Shown here one piece after another: positions 60,122-64,000 of a DNA stretch of 64,000 nucleotides. The translations under genes and the position numbers were made by a program. The notes under the pieces are model-generated. The model was not told the origin of the DNA. It saw nothing but the letters and a program-made list of their open reading frames with translations, and made no database searches. Numbering within the stretch: the stretch's first letter is position 1; every line of letters starts with the position of its first letter. Source of the DNA: CALMEC01 sp963706315 (GTDB lineage Bacteria > Actinomycetota > Thermoleophilia > Miltoncostaeales > Miltoncostaeaceae); the NCBI GenBank assembly GCA_963706315.1, contig CAVPMA010000015.1, positions 1 to 64,000 of the forward strand. Direction: 5' to 3'.

Positions 60122-60607
60122 TTAGGCGACCGCCCCGCTCGGGTCGGCTGGGCACTCCGGCCAGCAGGGTTCCGACCGCCCATTTCGCGGGACGCGGCGG
60201 GAGCGCGCGTCTGCCTCCTTGACCCGGCGGGCCCGCGCCTCGAGCAGCATCACGATGGCTTCCGTCGGAATGAACGGGTCGGCGATCACGAGCCCATCGA
60301 ACCCCGCGACTGCGACCATCTGCCCGTCCACGACCGCGACGATCATTCGCCCGTCGGGTGTCTGCGCATCGCCGAGCTGCGTGAGTCGCGCGAGGGCGCT
60401 CGCGTCGGCCGGACGGGCCTCGCGGACGACGATGTCGTGCGACCCGCGCGGCGAGCGCGCGCGTCGGATGTCGCCGGCGAGCCGTTCGGCCGTGGCGCGG
60501 TCGACGCGGTCACGGACCAGCTCGGTGGCGAGGGACTGGGCGATGATGGGGTGATTCACGACCCCTCCTTCGGTGATCGGTGTGCTCGTCTCGACTGCTG
60601 TCGTCAT
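60122..60607 (-). CDS. Small protein of unknown function behind a duplicated start region
   Basis: A 161-residue protein. It begins MTTAVETSTP, nearly the same first residues as the methyltransferase at 53430, because the control region and first codons are duplicated. The body (HPIIAQSLATELVRDRVDRATAERLAGD, and REARPADASALARLTQLGD, VAVVDGQMVAVAGFDGLVIADPF) resembles an N-terminal helical region plus a short GNAT-like core, but it is too short for an acetyltransferase. Alternative GTG starts exist further in. Confidence 0.6.
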   Translation of the reverse strand: MTTAVETSTPITEGGVVNHPIIAQSLATELVRDRVDRATAERLAGDIRRARSPRGSHDIVVREARPADASALARLTQLGDAQTPDGRMIVAVVDGQMVAVAGFDGLVIADPFIPTEAIVMLLEARARRVKEADARSRRVPRNGRSEPCWPECPADPSGAVA

Positions 60608-60704
60608 TTGCGGTCCTCATCGAACGCGAAGGACGATGAGGAGTCTCGGGCGGCCGCGATCCCGTCCACATCGGGCGGCCTCCCTATCCGGGTTCCCTAT
60701 TCGG
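60608..60704 (-). promoter_or_regulatory. Duplicate of the LuxR/methyltransferase control region
   Basis: It is similar over about 120 bases to 53411-53530. It keeps two ATAGGGA repeats with a 13-bp period (60681-60687, 60694-60700) and the last codons of a LuxR paralogue (L-A-P-E-stop). CCTCATCG/CGATGAGG arms lie at about 60615-60641. Confidence 0.6.
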
Positions 60705-60766
60705 GTGCAAGAGCCCGGACGCGATGCCCGGGGTGTCGTGCGGTGGTAGTGTCGCCATTTACTGGC

Positions 60767-62272
60767 ATGATTGAAAGAGCCACGAGAGCACGTGCGGATG
60801 AGGCCAGTTGGTTGCGCCTCGATCGTCGCCCCGGCGAGACGCTGCGGGCTGCGCTCGAGCGCGCGATCCGTGACGCGATCCGTGATGGGGCATTGCGAGC
60901 CGGGGTCCGGTTGCCGTCGTCGCGTCGCCTCGCCGAGCAGGTGGGCGTGTCGCGCGGAGTCGCGAGCGACGTCTACGCGCAGCTCGAGGCACAGGGGTTC
61001 ATCGAGATGAGCGCCCGCAGCGCGCCGATCGTGGCCAGCGTGTCGACGACCCCGGCGCACACTCTCGCGCACGCCAAGCCCGCAACCGGGCGCCCGCCGC
61101 GCTACGACATGGTCGCCACGCGACCCGACGTCACGCTGTTTCCCCTCGGGCAATGGGTGGCGGCCCTCAAGCACGCGACGCGGCAGCTGCCGGTGAGCAC
61201 GCTGGACTACGGCGACCCCCGCGGGGAGGCGGCGCTTCGCGCAACCCTGGCCGACCACCTCGGCCGCACGCGGGGCGTGGTGGCCGACCCGGCGCAGATC
61301 ATCGTGGTTCAGGGCACGGCGCAGGGCATTGACCTGCTGCTGCGGGTGCTCGCCGCACGTGGCGCGCGGCGGGTGGGCGTGGAGGATCCGTCGATGGAGC
61401 TCCAGCACACGCAGATCCTCGCCGCGGGCCTCGAGCCGGTGGGGCGCCGGGTCGACCACGACGGGATCGATATCGGGGCGGAACTCGATGCCGACGCACT
61501 CATCCTCACTCCCGCGCACCAGTTCCCGAGCGGCGCGGTGCTGAGCGGTCCGCGGCGTCGCGTGGTGCTGACATGGGCGCGGGAGCAGGCGGGGCTGGTG
61601 ATGGAGGACGACTACGACGCCGAATTCCGGTACGACCGTGAGCCGGTGCGGGCGCTGCAGGGGCTTGATCCCGCCCGGGTCGCGTACCTCGGGACGGTGT
61701 CGAAGACCCTCGCGCCGGCACTGCGCCTGGGCTGGCTCGTCGTGCCGGAGGACCTGGCAGACGACGCCGCCGACATGAAGCTGCTGCTCGACGTGTTCTC
61801 GCCCGCACTCGATCAGCTCGCGCTGCGGTGCCTCATCGAGTCGGGTGACTACGACCGCCATGTCCGTCGCGTGCGCGCGATTTACCACGAGCGGCGCGAT
61901 CGGCTCGTAGCCGCCCTCACCACCCACCTGCCCGACTACCCCGTCACCGGCATCGCCGCGGGGCTTCATGTGGTCCTGCAGCTCCCCGATGGCGCCGACG
62001 ACGAGGCCATCGTCACCGAGGCGCTCGCGGACGGCATCCGGGTGGAGTGCCTGTCGCGGTTCGCCAGGAGCGAGGAGAACGACGCCGCGGGCCTGCTCAT
62101 CGGCTACAGCCGGCTGCACGAGGCCTCGACGAACCGGGCGGTTGCGGCGCTGGCGAAGGTCATCGCGCGCGTGGGCACGGCCCGTCGCGCCGCGCCCAAG
62201 GCGCGTGTGAGGAAGCGTGCGACGGGCGGCGGAGGCGACTCCGCCGCCTCGGTGATCCGCAGCCGCATCTGA
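60767..62272 (+). CDS. MocR/PdxR-type regulator (GntR domain fused to aminotransferase fold)
   Basis: A 501-residue protein. The N-terminal GntR winged helix (LRAALERAIRDAIRDGALRAGVRLPSSRRLAEQVGVSRGVASDVYAQLEAQGFIE in pieces) is followed by a class I aminotransferase domain. It has the substrate-Tyr region, MEDDYDAEFRYDREPV and the PLP lysine in GTVSKTLAPALRLGW. Regulators of this kind usually sense PLP and control vitamin B6 or amino-acid genes. It is divergent from the gene at 60607. Confidence 0.9.
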   Translation: MIERATRARADEASWLRLDRRPGETLRAALERAIRDAIRDGALRAGVRLPSSRRLAEQVGVSRGVASDVYAQLEAQGFIEMSARSAPIVASVSTTPAHTLAHAKPATGRPPRYDMVATRPDVTLFPLGQWVAALKHATRQLPVSTLDYGDPRGEAALRATLADHLGRTRGVVADPAQIIVVQGTAQGIDLLLRVLAARGARRVGVEDPSMELQHTQILAAGLEPVGRRVDHDGIDIGAELDADALILTPAHQFPSGAVLSGPRRRVVLTWAREQAGLVMEDDYDAEFRYDREPVRALQGLDPARVAYLGTVSKTLAPALRLGWLVVPEDLADDAADMKLLLDVFSPALDQLALRCLIESGDYDRHVRRVRAIYHERRDRLVAALTTHLPDYPVTGIAAGLHVVLQLPDGADDEAIVTEALADGIRVECLSRFARSEENDAAGLLIGYSRLHEASTNRAVAALAKVIARVGTARRAAPKARVRKRATGGGGDSAASVIRSRI

Positions 62273-62274
62273 CA

Positions 62275-62413
62275 ATCGATGGTCCCGGGCGATTAACAAT
62301 CGTCTCGTCGTCGGATCAGGTCCCGGGCGCTTAACAATCGCGCCGGGTGAATTGTTAACGCCCGGGACCATCCGACACCGATCGGCGATTGTTAATTGCC
62401 CGGGACCATCGAT
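62275..62413. repeat. Four-copy palindromic repeat cluster
   Basis: A 20-22-base unit (GGTCCCGGGC followed by TTAACAAT) occurs twice forward (62281-62302, 62319-62340) and twice reversed (62350-62369, 62386-62407). Including flanks, the outer pair forms a 28-base inverted repeat with one mismatch (62275-62302 with 62386-62413). It starts just after the MocR stop. It could be a large hairpin, a terminator, or a REP/BIME-like element. Confidence 0.8.
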
Positions 62414-62503
62414 CTGGCGTTGCAGAGGCGAGCGTCTCGGGCGTTCGCAGGGGGACCAGCCGTTACTGTTTGCGCGCTCCGGCGATGCGCTGCCGGCCTT
62501 GCG

Positions 62504-63466
62504 ATGACACAGACGCCACGACTGCCCGAGCGGGAGGACCCGCCACCCACCATGGCTTCGGCCCGTGAGCGGTGGCGCGCCCGGGCCGTGCGGGTGCGCG
62601 ACTGGGCGGAAGAGCGTCACGGCCAGCTCGAGTCGATGCGACCCGATCACCCGCCCGTCGAGATCGGCTTCCGCATGATCGAGCACGACATCCGGATCGC
62701 GGGGGGCGTGCTCGGCGGTGGCCTCGCCTACCGGCTCTTCTTCTTCGTGCTCGGAATCGCCGTCCTCCTGGCCGGCGGCCTCGGCTTCGGAGCCAGCTCG
62801 GGCGAGGACGTGGAGTCCGCCGCGGAGGACGTCGGCCTCACCCACGCGGTCTCGAACACAGTCGCCGACGCGGCCCAACAGGCGCAGAGCGGCAGGTGGT
62901 GGCTCCTGCTGACCGGGATCTTCCTCGTAGCCTGGACCAGCCGGGGCCTGTTCCGTGCCCTACGACTCGTCCACGCCGCCGCCTGGCGAACCACCGTCCC
63001 GCCTTCGAACGTCGTGCGCGGAACCGGTGCCGTCGTCGTCGTCACCGGAGCTGCGGTCGTGTTCCTTGTCGCGGTCGGCCGCGTCCGCGCCGAGTTCGGC
63101 CTGCTCATGGGCTTTCTCATCACTGTCGCGATCACCGCCGCGTTCGTCGGCCTGTGGGTGTGGGTGTCCGCCAGCCTCCCGTCGGGCGATGTCCCCTTGG
63201 GCGCCTTCCTTCCCGGCGCGGTGTTGCTGACGGTGGGATTCCAGCTGCTGAACATCGCGACCGCAGTCTTCCTCGCCGACCGCCTCGCAAGCTCGTCCGA
63301 GCTCTACGGCGCCCTGGGCATTGCCGCGACCGCGCTCTTCTACCTCTACCTCCTCGGCCGCCTCGTGGTGTGGGCCGCCGAGCTGAACGCGGTGGTGTGG
63401 TGGTACTCGCATCCCGACGACCCCATGGCACCGGGCCACGGCCCCGCGGACCTGCCGGCGCCGTGA
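62504..63466 (+). CDS. YihY/BrkB-family membrane protein
   Basis: A 320-residue inner-membrane protein with about six segments, such as LGGGLAYRLFFFVLGIAVLLAGGLGF, WWLLLTGIFLVAWTSRGLF, GAVVVVTGAAVVFLVAVG, LMGFLITVAITAAFVGLWVWV and the C-terminal YGALGIAATALFYLYLLGRLVVWAAELNAVVWW in pieces. The last is the family signature. Function is not firmly known; lipid or solute transport is often suggested. The upstream frame to 62396 overlaps the repeat cluster and is probably not translated. Its stop overlaps the next start (GTGA). Confidence 0.85.
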   Translation: MTQTPRLPEREDPPPTMASARERWRARAVRVRDWAEERHGQLESMRPDHPPVEIGFRMIEHDIRIAGGVLGGGLAYRLFFFVLGIAVLLAGGLGFGASSGEDVESAAEDVGLTHAVSNTVADAAQQAQSGRWWLLLTGIFLVAWTSRGLFRALRLVHAAAWRTTVPPSNVVRGTGAVVVVTGAAVVFLVAVGRVRAEFGLLMGFLITVAITAAFVGLWVWVSASLPSGDVPLGAFLPGAVLLTVGFQLLNIATAVFLADRLASSSELYGALGIAATALFYLYLLGRLVVWAAELNAVVWWYSHPDDPMAPGHGPADLPAP

Positions 63467-64000
63467 CGTCCAAGACCTCGAAGGCGATCGGACCCGCAGC
63501 CGACCAGGGGCGGGCGACACGGAAGCTCGTGGGACGGGGACTCTTCCTGCTGATCAGCGCCGTGTCGCTCTACCTGCTGATGCCGAGCCTGCTCGACGTC
63601 TTCACCTCCTGGCGCCAGCTGTTCGACCTCCGCCCCGAATGGATCGTCGCGGCCCTGCTGTTCGAGGCCACCTGCTTCGTCTGCATCTGGGAACTACAGC
63701 GCATCGCCCTACGCACCCGGAGTTGGTTCACGGTCGCGTGCTCCCAGCTCGCTGGCAACGCCTTTGGCCGGATCGTTCCGGGCGGCGCGGCGCCCGCGGC
63801 GGCGTTGCAGTACCGGATGCTCGTTCGCGCCGGGGTTCCCACCCGATACGTCGCGTCCGGGCTCACCGCGACCACCCTCCTCAACTTTGGGCTGCTGCTG
63901 GCGCTCCCGGTCCTGAGCCTGCCGTCGATCTTCGGCGGGACGCCAGTCGACCGCGGTCTCGCGCAAACCGCCTATCTCGGTGGGGGGGTCTTCGTGCTCA
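63463..64000 (+). CDS. Flippase-like/UPF0104 membrane protein (partial, runs off right edge)
   Basis: It starts at GTG 63463, overlapping the YihY stop by 4 bases, and stays open to the window end (179 residues). Hydrophobic segments include GRGLFLLISAVSLYLLMPSLL, WIVAALLFEATCFVCIW and TLLNFGLLLALPVLSLPS. RIVPGGAAPAAALQYRMLVRAGVP is the family's GG-A-rich loop. It matches lysylphosphatidylglycerol synthetase-type membrane domains. It probably works with the YihY-like protein in envelope lipid handling. Confidence 0.8.
   Translation, partial: MTSKTSKAIGPAADQGRATRKLVGRGLFLLISAVSLYLLMPSLLDVFTSWRQLFDLRPEWIVAALLFEATCFVCIWELQRIALRTRSWFTVACSQLAGNAFGRIVPGGAAPAAALQYRMLVRAGVPTRYVASGLTATTLLNFGLLLALPVLSLPSIFGGTPVDRGLAQTAYLGGGVFVL

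Overview
The window is GC-rich, densely packed DNA with GTG and TTG starts, 4-base ATGA/GTGA gene overlaps, an actinobacterial-type SOS box and F420-type flavoprotein families. This points to a high-GC actinobacterium. The topA-like/tmk/holB block and the mix of families suggest a deep-branching actinobacterial class such as Thermoleophilia, but that is inference. There is no rRNA and no CRISPR array. Two complete tRNAs are present: Ala-CGC on the minus strand and Thr-CGT on the plus strand.

Layout. 0-18.1 kb is mostly intact chromosomal backbone: a metzincin-like protease overlapping a possible inhibitor gene, a cupin/TetR pair, tRNA-Ala, a PHP phosphatase and a frameshifted epimerase. Next come an operon of a catalytically dead topoisomerase-like protein, a tiny membrane protein, thymidylate kinase and DNA polymerase III delta', then surface proteins, an acyl-CoA ligase, a TetR/homocysteine methyltransferase pair with twin operators, an ABC-2 exporter, a glutathionyl-hydroquinone-reductase-like enzyme, and a secreted DUF11 protein ending at tRNA-Thr.

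18.1-34.5 kb looks like a decayed genomic island or several nested ones. The 3' half of tRNA-Thr recurs as imperfect copies at 27.6, 31.4 and 34.5 kb. Between them lie ISL3 remnants, decapitated genes (glutamine synthetase, MmgE/PrpD, a glycosyltransferase, a HEPN-like gene), an ArsR-AHSA1-reductase module, a CtpE-like P-type ATPase and a flavoprotein monooxygenase. No intact integrase is visible.

34.7-40.7 kb is an accessory stretch in which three transcription units share an unusual promoter-like signature (GTTTACC-N15-GTTaGcC). It also holds an acyl-CoA dehydrogenase broken into two oppositely oriented pieces. 40.8-44 kb is a five-gene redox operon (small secreted protein, ApbE, haem-b membrane protein, NuoF-like protein, ferredoxin). 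44-56 kb carries a formylglycine-generating enzyme, a PiT/DUF47 phosphate pair, a cupin/MarR pair with a long palindromic operator, a beta-propeller/MoaD-like pair, a ribosome-associated dormancy cluster (VLRF1-type protein, long HPF, CBS protein), and a methyltransferase next to a LuxR regulator.

56-64 kb has small detoxification-type proteins, SOS-controlled dinB, an F420-type reductase, a wrecked hydrolase gene and a partial duplicate of the LuxR/methyltransferase control region. It ends with a MocR regulator, a four-copy palindromic repeat cluster, a YihY-family membrane protein and a flippase-like gene cut by the window edge. Many of the broken genes differ from an intact frame by one base, often in a short G/C run, so either real decay or consensus errors are possible.
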